A DNA stretch of 21,328 nucleotides, taken from assembly GCA_021734725.1 (NCBI GenBank), contig JAIPIM010000023.1, positions 1-21,328 on the forward strand, in the 5' to 3' direction. Positions 1 to 7,238 of this stretch are shown here, one piece after another. The DNA comes from Minisyncoccota bacterium (GTDB lineage: Bacteria > Verrucomicrobiota > Lentisphaeria > Oligosphaerales > MVZH01). The notes below the pieces were generated by a model. It was not told the DNA's origin, searched no databases, and saw only the letters and a list, made by a program, of their open reading frames with translations. Position 1 is the stretch's first letter. Every line of letters begins with the position of its first letter. The translations under genes were made by a program, and so were the position numbers.

Positions 1-1
1 G

Positions 2-1393
2 CTGCTGGCAAAACGAATAAAAGGAAACGTGGCGGCCGTGACGGCGGCCGCGGCAACAGCCACCACAATACTCATCGTCAGTACGGGGCGACACGGCACC
101 GACGAACTGGCGGTGTCGTGCCTGATCGCGACCGCGTGGTTCGCATGGTTCCTGGTCGGTCGCATGGCGAAACGATGGGCGTTGGCCTGGAGCATCGCGC
201 TCTTGCTGGTTTTGGCGGCAGCCACCGGCGTCGGCATAAGGGCTTTCATCACGTTTTACATTCCCGTGGTGTTTTTTCGGCGTCCGCTACTCGTGTGGCG
301 CCGCATCGCCAGCCCGGCCCACTGGGTAACACTGGCAAGTGTACTCCTGCTGTTTTCTATGTGGGTATTCATAACACCCGGCGGCGGAGTATTCGTAACA
401 CTCAGCAGCGCCGGTGAAGTCATGCTGCCCCGCGAGCCGACTGCATACGGCTCTCGTCTGCTTTATTTCCCCGTGGCCTGTATCCTGCTCGGCCTCCCCT
501 GGGCATGCTTGGCATGGCCGGGGTTCTGCGCCGCCTTCCGTCCGCTTGAAGAACGGCCGGACGTCGGCAGTTTCCTACGTACTCTTGTCCTTTCTCTACT
601 GATTGCAGCCTGGCTGTGGCCCGCCGTGAATTACTTTCAGTTGACCGTTGTTGCGGCACCGCTCGCTGTCCTTGTTGCGCTGCATTACCAGCTTCTTGTA
701 CGACGCCATTACCAGGGAATCACGCACGTTGTCAATGCATTCACCTATTTGATGTATGGCGCTGGAATTCTGATCATCCTGTCTGGTATCGTCTTTACGC
801 TTCGACTGATCGTTTTCCACGGCGTCCCGGCGTTCGAATGGGGGCTTCGTACCGTTAGCGTCGCCGTCGCGCTCGTCGCTTTCTGGGCGTTAAACCGCCA
901 GCAGTGGTGCCGGCAGGTATGGTTCCGCCTCACGCTCAACATGACAGTCTTGGTGTTTGTGGCCTCCAACGTGTACCTGCCCATTCAGTCGGCGCGGCGA
1001 AACCATGAACTCAATGCTGCCAGGTTCCTGGCGCAGAACATTCCGGTGCAAGCACCCGTATACAAACTCACAAGGGCGCCCATGCTCGTTGAACGGTGGT
1101 ACATGCAACGCCGAGTGGTTGACGTGCTTGCCACGGAAGAACTTCCCGCGGAGGAAGAAGTGCTGTACGTCCTTGGCGGGCCGCGCCCCCCCATCCTCGT
1201 AACACGCACCTGGGAGCCCTGCAGCCCTCCGGTCCAACTGGACTGCAGTCATCGGCTCAAACTCCATTGGTTCCCGGACACCGCACCGTTGGCGGCCATT
1301 CGAACCGAGTGCCAGGAAACGCAGACCGTGGGTACTGCGGTTGCACGTGTTTACCGAGGCGTATTGCGACGTCAAGACGACGTCCTCCCATGA
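2..1393 (+). CDS. Membrane glycosyltransferase, ArnT/PMT-like (GT-C fold), 5' end outside window
   Basis: The frame is open from the first bases of the window, so the N-terminus is missing. What remains (about 463 residues) is highly hydrophobic with roughly nine membrane segments, followed by a polar tail from about residue 330 of the visible part. The start of the visible part, with GRHGTDELAV and a following helix ending in a basic FFRR/WRR stretch, fits the middle of ArnT/dolichol-phosphate-mannose-type transferases. The NYFQLTVVAAPLAVL segment resembles their conserved 'P-alanine-leucine' helix. Such enzymes move sugars from polyprenyl carriers onto lipid A, proteins or glycans at the outer face of the inner membrane. 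The catalytic acidic loop expected near the N-terminus lies outside the window. A GTG at 29 has only a close AAGGA in front of it and would give a truncated protein, so I treat the gene as partial. The family call is from pattern similarity only; acceptor and donor are unknown. Confidence 0.6.
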   Translation: MLAKRIKGNVAAVTAAAATATTILIVSTGRHGTDELAVSCLIATAWFAWFLVGRMAKRWALAWSIALLLVLAAATGVGIRAFITFYIPVVFFRRPLLVWRRIASPAHWVTLASVLLLFSMWVFITPGGGVFVTLSSAGEVMLPREPTAYGSRLLYFPVACILLGLPWACLAWPGFCAAFRPLEERPDVGSFLRTLVLSLLIAAWLWPAVNYFQLTVVAAPLAVLVALHYQLLVRRHYQGITHVVNAFTYLMYGAGILIILSGIVFTLRLIVFHGVPAFEWGLRTVSVAVALVAFWALNRQQWCRQVWFRLTLNMTVLVFVASNVYLPIQSARRNHELNAARFLAQNIPVQAPVYKLTRAPMLVERWYMQRRVVDVLATEELPAEEEVLYVLGGPRPPILVTRTWEPCSPPVQLDCSHRLKLHWFPDTAPLAAIRTECQETQTVGTAVARVYRGVLRRQDDVLP

Positions 1394-1631
1394 TGTAACG
1401 GAACTCGGAACGGTCCGCCCGGTAAACCGCGATGCCGTGCCCCCAACGTGAAACTGCATGCATAGCGAGGGGGCAAAGGCCCTGGAATCTACGGCGCTGT
1501 ACGGTTCCATATCGTCCCGAGATGAGGACGCGCTTGCATTATCGTACTTTGTGCCTGTCCCCCCCGCAGGGCATTTTAATATTCGGATTTCATACTTTAT
1601 CGTTCACCATCCAGGAGGCTTACAGAAAACC

Positions 1632-2705
1632 GTGAAGATCCGCAACATCAAATCATTGAGCAAAGACGAACTCGCGGCATGGCTGATCGGCCACGGCCAA
1701 CCCGCCTTTCGCCGCGCCCAGATTTACGATTGGTTGTACCGGAAGTGGGTCACGGCGTTCGACGACATGCGTAACATACCCACATCCCTCCACAATGAGT
1801 TGGCGACCCGTTTCTCGGCATTCAGCATTATTCCCATCGACCGGCAAACCGCACAGGACGGCGCAACAAAATTTCTTCTTAAGCTGAGCGACGCAAACAC
1901 CATTGAAACCGTCATTCTACACGCCGCGGACAGATATACAGTCTGCATCAGCACACAAGTGGGATGCCCCGTACAGTGCGCTTTCTGTGCCAGTGGCCGT
2001 CACGGCCTGGTGCGGAACCTGGAGCCGGGAGAAATCGTCGATCAAGTCATCTTTGCCTGCCGCCACCTCGGTGTGCGCATATCCAATGTCGTTGTCATGG
2101 GCATGGGTGAACCCCTGCTGAACTTGCATAATACCATCGCTGCTCTTGATGCATTGTGCGATCCTGAACGGATGGCTATGAGCGCGCGTCGCATCACAAT
2201 TTCGACCAGCGGCATTCCCGACGGCATTCGCGCCCTGGCCGACCATGGCGTACCATGGAACCTGGCACTCTCTCTGCATGCGGTCACCGATAAGAAACGC
2301 GCCGCAATCATTCCCGCCGTATGGTGTTCCCCACTGAGTACCGTCCTGAAGGCATGCGAATATTACAAACAAACGACCGGACGCGTTGTGACACTGGAAT
2401 ACACCCTCATACCAGGAAAGAATGACTACCCGGAAGATTGCCGCGGACTGGCGAGCATCGCCACGACATTGCATGCCAAAGTCAATGTTATCCCACTCAG
2501 TGCCACAGGGGCGCATTTCAGGGTGCCTTCACAGAAGCAGATCAGGGACTTCGTACACGAGCTGCAACGACAGGGAGCCCCCGTTACCATACGCGAAAGC
2601 AAGGGCGCATCCATCGAAGCGGCTTGCGGCCAATTGCGCAGTCGGGACAAGCCGGCGGGAGGAGACTCTGAAGCAACCGCAACGTCGGGGACTGAAAGCC
2701 TATGA
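1632..2705 (+). CDS. rlmN: RlmN, dual-specificity 23S rRNA A2503 / tRNA A37 C2-methyltransferase
   Basis: Radical SAM enzyme that methylates C2 of A2503 in 23S rRNA and of A37 in some tRNAs. Starting at the GTG at 1632 gives 357 residues, a normal family length. The [4Fe-4S] cysteines are Cys112, Cys116 and Cys119 (GCPVQCAFC). Cys105 (VCISTQVG) and Cys332 (EAACGQL) match the family's two further conserved cysteines, of which the C-terminal one carries the methyl intermediate. Also present are MGMGEPLLN (about 156-164), STSGI (191-195), LALSLHA (211-217) and EYTLIPGKND (256-265). The frame stays open back to 1458, but the upstream part is low in family resemblance, and an AGGAGG at 1613-1618 lies 13 bases before the GTG, slightly far but the best ribosome site. 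Upstream is the glycosyltransferase (238-base gap). Identification is firm; the start is less so. Confidence 0.96.
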   Translation: MKIRNIKSLSKDELAAWLIGHGQPAFRRAQIYDWLYRKWVTAFDDMRNIPTSLHNELATRFSAFSIIPIDRQTAQDGATKFLLKLSDANTIETVILHAADRYTVCISTQVGCPVQCAFCASGRHGLVRNLEPGEIVDQVIFACRHLGVRISNVVVMGMGEPLLNLHNTIAALDALCDPERMAMSARRITISTSGIPDGIRALADHGVPWNLALSLHAVTDKKRAAIIPAVWCSPLSTVLKACEYYKQTTGRVVTLEYTLIPGKNDYPEDCRGLASIATTLHAKVNVIPLSATGAHFRVPSQKQIRDFVHELQRQGAPVTIRESKGASIEAACGQLRSRDKPAGGDSEATATSGTESL

Positions 2706-2753
2706 AGGAAACAGGATTTCCACAACTCACTTTCGCCCCTTGCCGATCCAAGG

Positions 2754-2759
2754 TATAGT
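2754..2759 (+). promoter_or_regulatory. Possible -10 element (TATAGT) ahead of the 2916 gene
   Basis: TATAGT lies just before the large inverted repeat at 2762-2820, so an RNA starting about seven bases downstream would begin at or inside the hairpin. No good -35 is seen at 16-18 bases upstream. The same hexamer is found with clearer -35 partners elsewhere in the window, which is the main reason to list it. Confidence 0.25.
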
Positions 2760-2761
2760 AA

Positions 2762-2820
2762 GACCCCATGCGAAAAGGTATCGCGCCTACGTTGGGCGCG
2801 ATACCTTTTCGCATGTGGTC
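2762..2820. repeat. Long inverted repeat: 21 bp perfect stem, extended to 26 bp with one mismatch
   Basis: Positions 2767-2787 pair perfectly with 2795-2815 around a 7-base loop (2788-2794). After one C/T mismatch (2766/2816) four more pairs form (2762-2765 with 2817-2820). The inner stem is GC-rich, the middle has an AAAAGG/CCTTTT block. There is no T tract after it on either strand, so it is not a standard intrinsic terminator. It sits 56 bases after the rlmN stop and about 95 bases before the next start. It could end rlmN transcription, stabilise a leader RNA, bind a protein, or be a small dispersed palindromic element. Confidence 0.8.
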
Positions 2821-2915
2821 CAGTAAAAGCAGGGGTCGTGAAAACTGGCTTTAGCGTTCGTCGTTCGGAAGTGCACCAGTCGCACGAAGGTAAACTACAT
2901 TGAGGAGTGCAGACA

Positions 2916-3806
2916 ATGACAGCTGATCACACGGATATTCGTATCGGAACCATTGCCCAAGCGACGGAAGGTGTAAACTATCTCCGCCAGATCATACCTC
3001 ACGGCTTTGAAAGCTTTGAATTGAGCTTCCCCCCGGACCTGGAAGGTATGGACCTGAATGCCTTGGCGTCCGACGTCAAGGCATGCCTGGATGAATTCGG
3101 CAACACGGCGGTCATCAGCTCCCTGGGCGTTTACGGCAACCCCTTGCAGGACGAAAAAGCGGTGCATGCCTGGGAGACGCTTATTGACCGCGCGCCGGCG
3201 TTCGGCTGCGATTTGGTGTGCGGTTTCACCGGACGCATAGCCGACAAACCCATACCAGAATCGCTACCCGCATTCAAGAGAGTGTTTGGGGAACTCGCGA
3301 AACGCGCCGCCGGCAAGGGTATCCGCCTGGCATTCGAAAACTGTGACATGGGCGGCACTTGGGAGTACGGAAATTGGAACATCGCTCATTCCCCGCATGC
3401 CTGGGAGATGATGTTTCACGAACTGCCCGACGCCAACCTCGGACTCGAATGGGAACCATGCCACCAAATGAACAGCCTCGTGGACCCACTCCCGCAACTG
3501 CGTAAATGGGTTCATAAAATCGTCCATCTCCACGGCAAGGACGCCACCGTTCTGCACGATGTTGTCCGTGAATACGGTATTCGCGGCGGGAAAACCTATG
3601 TCTACCACCGTACGCCCGGCTTCGGCGACTCCAACTGGACGGATATAATCTCAATGCTCCGCCTGGGAGGGTTCAAAGGGGCTATCGATATTGAAGGATG
3701 GCATGACCCCGTGTACCGCGACGCCCTGGAAATGACGGGCCAGGTCCATGCACTCAACTACCTCAAACAATGCCGCGGCGGCGATTGCGTGCCAAACCCG
3801 ACCTGA
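2916..3806 (+). CDS. Sugar phosphate isomerase/epimerase-like TIM-barrel protein (AP endonuclease 2 superfamily)
   Basis: A 296-residue protein of the xylose-isomerase-like TIM-barrel superfamily, which includes inosose dehydratases, sugar epimerases and endonuclease IV. Likely metal-site residues are seen in the expected order: Glu141 (LAFENC), Glu178 and His183 (LGLEWEPCHQ), His204/His206 (VHLHGKD) and Glu260 (DIEGWHD). The LHGKDA and DIEGWHDP motifs are typical of the sugar isomerase/epimerase branch rather than DNA repair enzymes. The ATG at 2916 is chosen because GAGGAG at 2902-2907 lies 8 bases before it; a GTG at 2907 overlaps that site. The gene stands alone between the inverted repeat and a gene-poor stretch, so no neighbour hints at the substrate. 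Soluble cytoplasmic enzyme; the exact reaction cannot be told. Confidence 0.85.
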   Translation: MTADHTDIRIGTIAQATEGVNYLRQIIPHGFESFELSFPPDLEGMDLNALASDVKACLDEFGNTAVISSLGVYGNPLQDEKAVHAWETLIDRAPAFGCDLVCGFTGRIADKPIPESLPAFKRVFGELAKRAAGKGIRLAFENCDMGGTWEYGNWNIAHSPHAWEMMFHELPDANLGLEWEPCHQMNSLVDPLPQLRKWVHKIVHLHGKDATVLHDVVREYGIRGGKTYVYHRTPGFGDSNWTDIISMLRLGGFKGAIDIEGWHDPVYRDALEMTGQVHALNYLKQCRGGDCVPNPT

Positions 3807-4279
3807 AACGTAAGCCTACTGTGATCCCGCCTGTTTTTTTTGAATTCTGCCTGTCTTACAGTCGTCGAGCGCCGGGTAGTGCGCCAAGCAACGGCTCTTT
3901 GAGATTCAAGCGGGAGAGGCGAACTCAGTCGCTGGTCAGCGCGAACATGATGTGCTCCAGCCCACACAGGCGAGACCCCGCTAAAGCGTCACAGCATCGA
4001 ATCCAGGATGAAGATCAATGCGGATACCCCGCCCGTGACGACCAACATTCCCATATGCGGGCGGCCCCACTGTTCTGGAAATCAGCTGTACAAAGCTTCT
4101 CTACGTTTGTCGGCTCGAAGTCAATAAAGTCAAAAAAGAGATAACATGAGTCCGTTCCCCGGGGCTGCTACTTTCAGCGTTTGCATCTGTCAGGCTATGT
4201 TCTGTTGAAGCCACTCGCCACAAGTGATATGGTTTATATGGAGTTTAATAAAAAATGACTGACAACGCGAGGTGGCATT
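3807..4279. other. Gene-poor intergenic stretch (473 bases)
   Basis: No convincing gene. An open frame running through on the plus strand is rich in Arg/Ser and out-of-character codons and is judged spurious. A run of eight T at about 3834-3841 follows the TIM-barrel gene but I see no strong stem before it. On the minus strand a short hydrophobic tail (about 4018-4077) ends in a stop and might be a decayed membrane-protein end. Close to 4280 a weak promoter-like pair, TTGAAG (4205-4210) and TATGGT (4228-4233) spaced by 17 bases, could drive the next operon. Confidence 0.5.
4205..4233 (+). promoter_or_regulatory. Weak sigma-70-like promoter candidate for the DUF523-DUF1722 operon
   Basis: TTGAAG and TATGGT are separated by 17 bases, each matching the consensus at four of six positions, about 45 bases before the GTG start at 4280. 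Plausible by position only. Confidence 0.3.
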
Positions 4280-5233
4280 GTGGATCGTAACAAGATACGG
4301 CTGGGTATCAGCACCTGTTTACTTGGCGAGCGCGTGCGCTACGACGGTAACCACAAGCATGACCGTTTCCTGACGGGTACCCTGGGGACGTATGTGGAGT
4401 ACGTTCCGGTGTGCCCGGAGCATGAATGCGGCTTTGGTGTCCCACGCGAAGCATTCCGCCTGGAAGGGGACCCTGAACGGCCGCGGTTGATGACCGTCAA
4501 CACACGTCAGGACTGCACGGACCGCATGGAATCGTGGGCCAAAGCACGCGTCCAGGAACTCGAACGAGAAAACCTCTGCGGTTTCATCTTCAAGAGCAAG
4601 TCCCCCAGCAGCGGTATGGAACGCGTCAAGGTGTACAACGACAAAGGAATGCCGGAGAAAACGGGCGTCGGCATTTTTGCCCGTATCTTCATGGAGCATT
4701 TTCCACTCCTCCCGGTGGAAGACGAAGGACGTCTGCACGACCCGGTCCTGCGCGAGAACTTTATTGAACGTATTTTCGCACTGAACAGGTGGAACAACAT
4801 GGTGTCGTCTTCGCCGTCACCTGCGGGAGTGATCGACTTTCACACTCGCCATAAACTGCTGTTGCTCGCCCACAGCCCCGCTCATTATCGTGCCATGGGA
4901 CGCATGGTCGCCAAGGTCAACGAATGGGATACGGAAGATTTCCTGCAATCGTACCAGGAAGCCCTGCTTAATGCACTGAAGGTGCATGCCACGCGCAAGA
5001 AGCACACCAATGTCCTTCAGCATGCAATGGGCTATTTCAAGGATGAACTTTCGGCCGACGAGAAACAGGAAATGCTCGCTGTCATCGACCAATACCACTC
5101 CGGCATCACGCCACTCCTGGTCCCGCTTGTCTTGCTTCAGCACTATGTGCGGAAGTACGATCAGGCCTACCTGAAGCAACAGTTCTACCTGAACCCCCAT
5201 CCCCAGGAACTGCAATTGCGCAATCACGCATGA
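4280..5233 (+). CDS. DUF523-DUF1722 fusion protein (YbgA-like, TudS-related N-terminal domain)
   Basis: A 317-residue two-domain protein. Residues about 6-150 are DUF523 (GISTCLLG, VPVCPEHECGFGVPRE, CGFIFKSKSPSSG), and about 185-305 are DUF1722 (FHTRHKLLLLAHSPAHYRAMG). DUF523 includes the TudS thiouracil desulfidases, which hold a [4Fe-4S] cluster on three cysteines. Here Cys13, Cys45, Cys50 and Cys100 are candidates, but the KSPSxG motif has Ser111 where many DUF523 proteins have Cys. The fused form is known from YbgA, often near photolyases; none is seen here. Start: GTG at 4280 with GAGGTGG at 4269-4275. The stop overlaps the next ATG (ATGA), so the two genes are translationally coupled. 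The molecular role of the fused form is not established; sulfur removal from nucleobases or another Fe-S function is an inference. Confidence 0.9.
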   Translation: MDRNKIRLGISTCLLGERVRYDGNHKHDRFLTGTLGTYVEYVPVCPEHECGFGVPREAFRLEGDPERPRLMTVNTRQDCTDRMESWAKARVQELERENLCGFIFKSKSPSSGMERVKVYNDKGMPEKTGVGIFARIFMEHFPLLPVEDEGRLHDPVLRENFIERIFALNRWNNMVSSSPSPAGVIDFHTRHKLLLLAHSPAHYRAMGRMVAKVNEWDTEDFLQSYQEALLNALKVHATRKKHTNVLQHAMGYFKDELSADEKQEMLAVIDQYHSGITPLLVPLVLLQHYVRKYDQAYLKQQFYLNPHPQELQLRNHA

Positions 5234-5736
5234 ACAGATCGATCTTCATCCTGGTCGTTCGTTACTGTGTGGGGATGCTTTTTCTTGCCATTGCGGGCTG
5301 GCTTTTCTGGGACGTAACCCAGTCAGGCGGCCATTTCGATGTCTACATCACGGTATGCTTTGCCACGGGCTTCCTTATACTGGCCGCCATAGCCATGGCT
5401 CCACCCGTCCTTGAGCTCATTGCCAACATGCTTACGCTCAGTCTTTTCCTCCCCGACGAACATGGCAAACCGCGGCCGCGGTACAGCATTCCGGAGTCGC
5501 GGGTAAAGCAAGGGAAGTACGAAGAAGCCATTGAACTTTACGAGGAGATTGCCGACCATTTTCCGGATGAGGCAAGACCCTATATAGACATGATTGATAT
5601 TGCGACAAACAAACTCCACGACAGCGAACGCGCGAAGAGACTTTTTCAGAACGGCCTGGATTCCCTCAATGCTCCCGACCAACAGGAGCAACTCCGCAAG
5701 AGCTACCGTATTCTCACTGAAGCCCCCGAGGAATAA
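5230..5736 (+). CDS. Small membrane protein with C-terminal TPR-like repeats
   Basis: 168 residues. Two membrane helices are visible at about 5-28 and 37-58, with a further hydrophobic stretch to about 74. Then comes a soluble tail with one clear TPR-like unit (about 88-118, KQGKYEEAIELYEEIADHFPDEARPY) and a second weaker helix pair to about 147. TPR tails usually bind other proteins, so a scaffold at the membrane is likely. Its ATG overlaps the stop of the DUF523-DUF1722 gene by four bases, implying coupled synthesis. No enzyme motif is seen and no specific family is recognised. The gene ends 34 bases before a promoter for the next gene. Confidence 0.8.
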   Translation: MNRSIFILVVRYCVGMLFLAIAGWLFWDVTQSGGHFDVYITVCFATGFLILAAIAMAPPVLELIANMLTLSLFLPDEHGKPRPRYSIPESRVKQGKYEEAIELYEEIADHFPDEARPYIDMIDIATNKLHDSERAKRLFQNGLDSLNAPDQQEQLRKSYRILTEAPEE

Positions 5737-5770
5737 ACGATTAACGGATAATTAATTGAGAGCGTCTGGG

Positions 5771-5800
5771 TTGCACAATCCACCCCCGTTAGAGTATAGT
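5771..5800 (+). promoter_or_regulatory. Sigma-70-like promoter of the CBM48 gene
   Basis: TTGCAC (5771-5776) and TATAGT (5795-5800) are separated by 18 bases. Transcription would start near 5807, downstream of the alternative GTG at 5805, which supports the ATG at 5865 as the true start. Confidence 0.6.
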
Positions 5801-5864
5801 GTAAGTGGGATGGTTTCGATCTCTTTATGAAACACAGAACAACAAGTTGAGGAGAATTCGGGAA

Positions 5865-6146
5865 ATGGTCATACAGAAAAAAAAGGACACCAACGAAATC
5901 ACGTTCGCATGCACGCAACGCCCCGAAGCACGCAAAGTATACTTGGCCGGCGACTTTAATGGATGGGATCCTACGGCACGGCGCATGGTTAAGGTGCGGG
6001 ACGGTTCGTTCCGCGCGAAAATGAACCTCGCCCCGGGCGAGCACGAATACAAGTTTGTCGTCGACGGCGAATGGATGGTTGACAGCGAAGCCCCGGCCCA
6101 GCGGCTCAACCCCTTTGGAACCGCCAACAGCGTTGTGCGTGTGTGA
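5865..6146 (+). CDS. Stand-alone CBM48 / AMPK-type glycogen-binding domain protein
   Basis: A 93-residue protein made of almost nothing but one CBM48 (isoamylase N-terminal, AMPK beta-like) domain. The signature VYLAGDFNGWDP (25-36) is followed by LAPGEHEYKFVVDGEW (55-70) and the end motif NPFGTANSVV (82-91). The domain binds alpha-glucans such as glycogen and is usually attached to branching enzymes, debranching enzymes or kinase subunits; here no catalytic domain is attached. The start is the ATG at 5865 with TGAGGAG at 5848-5854. The frame extends upstream to a GTG at 5805, but that precedes the predicted transcript start. The short basic N-terminus (KKK) has no signal peptide, so the protein is cytoplasmic. 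It may recruit a partner to glycogen; the partner is not in the window. Confidence 0.88.
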   Translation: MVIQKKKDTNEITFACTQRPEARKVYLAGDFNGWDPTARRMVKVRDGSFRAKMNLAPGEHEYKFVVDGEWMVDSEAPAQRLNPFGTANSVVRV

Positions 6147-6169
6147 GCAGGCCGCGCTTGGGAGTGGTG

Positions 6170-6198
6170 TTGACTTTTGTTGAGTTTTCTTTTATAGT
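6170..6198 (+). promoter_or_regulatory. Sigma-70-like promoter of the YbaK-type gene
   Basis: TTGACT (6170-6175) and TATAGT (6193-6198) are separated by 17 bases, the best promoter in the window. The transcript would start near 6205, giving a leader of about 37 bases before the ATG at 6242. Confidence 0.7.
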
Positions 6199-6241
6199 GA
6201 GTATGGGGAACACTGTAGAAACTCAAACCGAGGAGATCGAC

Positions 6242-6706
6242 ATGCCTGTTGAGACACTTAAAAACTTCCTTGACAGCAACAGCATTAAATACGTCCGCAT
6301 CATTCATTCGCCGGCCTATACGTCTCAGGAGATCGCCGCGTCCGCCCACATCCCCGGCAAGGAATTGGCCAAAACGGTAATAGTCAAACTTGACGGCGAT
6401 ATGGCCATGGCTGTTTTGCCCGCGCCTGCGCAGGTAGACTTGGACGCCTTGGCAAAGGCTGCCGGCGCGAGCAACGCGGACCTGGCCACCGAAGACGAGT
6501 TCAGAGATGCCTTCCAGAAGTGTGAAGTCGGTGCCATGCCGCCATTCGGGAATCTCTATGGTCTACCGGTTTACGTTGACGACTCCCTGTTGTCAGATAC
6601 GGAGATCGCGTTCAACGCCGGTACGCACGCCGAACTCTTGCGCATGCCTTTGGAAGATTACAGACGGCTGGTCAATCCCAAAGTCGCCACGTTCGCGGCA
6701 CAGTAA
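6242..6706 (+). CDS. YbaK/ProX-type aminoacyl-tRNA deacylase
   Basis: A 154-residue single-domain protein of the YbaK/aminoacyl-tRNA-associated family. These trans-editing enzymes hydrolyse mischarged tRNAs such as Cys-tRNA(Pro) or Ala-tRNA(Pro). Family landmarks are SPAYTSQEIA (23-32), GKELAKTVIVKLDG (39-52) with the conserved lysine (Lys44 or Lys49), AVLPAPAQVDL (57-67), and CEVGAMPPFGNLYGLPVYVD (94-113). The frame extends upstream to 6143 but that would overlap the promoter. The ATG at 6242 has GAGGAG at 6230-6235 with ideal spacing and gives the usual length. It is a monocistronic gene by position, with its own promoter and a hairpin just after it. Substrate specificity (YbaK versus ProX versus other subgroups) cannot be told from sequence by eye. 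Confidence 0.93.
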   Translation: MPVETLKNFLDSNSIKYVRIIHSPAYTSQEIAASAHIPGKELAKTVIVKLDGDMAMAVLPAPAQVDLDALAKAAGASNADLATEDEFRDAFQKCEVGAMPPFGNLYGLPVYVDDSLLSDTEIAFNAGTHAELLRMPLEDYRRLVNPKVATFAAQ

Positions 6707-6730
6707 ACGACATTGTGCGTGGGGGAGGAT

Positions 6731-6771
6731 GCGTCTCGCAACGCGGAGCCGATACCCGCGTTGCGAGATGC
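6731..6771 (+). terminator. Hairpin after the YbaK-type gene, possible terminator without T tract
   Basis: Arms 6731-6746 and 6756-6771 (16 bases, one G-U type pair) around a 9-base loop, starting 25 bases after the stop codon. GC-rich and stable, but followed by CGGGGTTCC rather than Ts, so termination is inferred from position only. It may instead protect the mRNA 3' end. Confidence 0.45.
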
Positions 6772-7180
6772 GGGGTTCCGTCCCGGCATGCTTCCCGAAA
6801 GAAAACCTGTTCATCACACGTCATCGCCCACTCACTCCCGCACTGCGTCGATCTGCACGGCCCAAACAATCTCGATACAGCATAATTCTGCCCATTTTAC
6901 GCAAGCATTGCACGCAATACCGTCGCCACCAGGCCAGTCAATGCGCCGGTTTGCGGCCCGGAGGACCGCCTTACAGTTCCGCTGCACACAGGCCCCCCTC
7001 ATCCTTGAGTCCACTCCAAAACGTGCGGTTTTGGCGGATACAACGCATACTATGCCTGCAGACGTCGCAGGTTTCAGTGTTCAGGTGTTAGTCCACTCTA
7101 CAAAGCCGAAACCCTTTCCCCGACCTTGTCCCAAAGCAAAATCCAACTCTCTTTGAGCACAAACCTAGACGAGGTTCGGG

Positions 7181-7204
7181 AAAAAGTTCGCGGTTTTCCG
7201 CAAA
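7181..7204 (-). terminator. Intrinsic terminator of the DUF401 gene
   Basis: Read on the minus strand, a GCGG-AAAA-CCGC stem, extended by a G-U pair and two A-T pairs, is followed by GAAC-less spacing and a TTTTT run (plus-strand A run at 7181-7185). It lies about 35 bases after the stop codon of the minus-strand gene. Confidence 0.55.
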
Positions 7205-7238
7205 TCCACACTTTTTAGAGTAGGCTCATCCTTCTCGC

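Larger units (their letters stand above)
6707..7238. other. Gene-poor region between convergent genes (532 bases)
   Basis: No credible gene. It holds the hairpin at 6731-6771 behind the deacylase gene, a smaller perfect 7 bp stem at 7016-7034 (CCAAAAC paired with GTTTTGG, loop GTGCG), and the DUF401 terminator at 7181-7204. A nonamer AGTCCACTC occurs twice (near 7009 and 7090). Longer open frames here have poor codon character and no ribosome sites. Confidence 0.55.

Noticed and set aside
1458..1631. N-terminal extension of the RlmN frame by 58 codons from an ATG at 1458
   Set aside because: The extension has no RlmN homology, has no ribosome site at its ATG, and an AGGAGG precedes the GTG at 1632, which gives the normal family length.
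3770..4144. Open frame of 124 codons after the TIM-barrel gene (+)
   Set aside because: It starts inside the real gene in another frame, has no ribosome site and an unnatural composition rich in Arg, Ser and His.
5805..5864. GTG start at 5805 for the CBM48 gene
   Set aside because: It lies at or before the predicted transcript start, and the ATG at 5865 has a proper ribosome site and begins right at the domain.
6507..7156. Two overlapping open frames downstream of the YbaK-type gene
   Set aside because: They begin inside or at the edge of the real gene, read through hairpins and lack family resemblance; they are chance frames.
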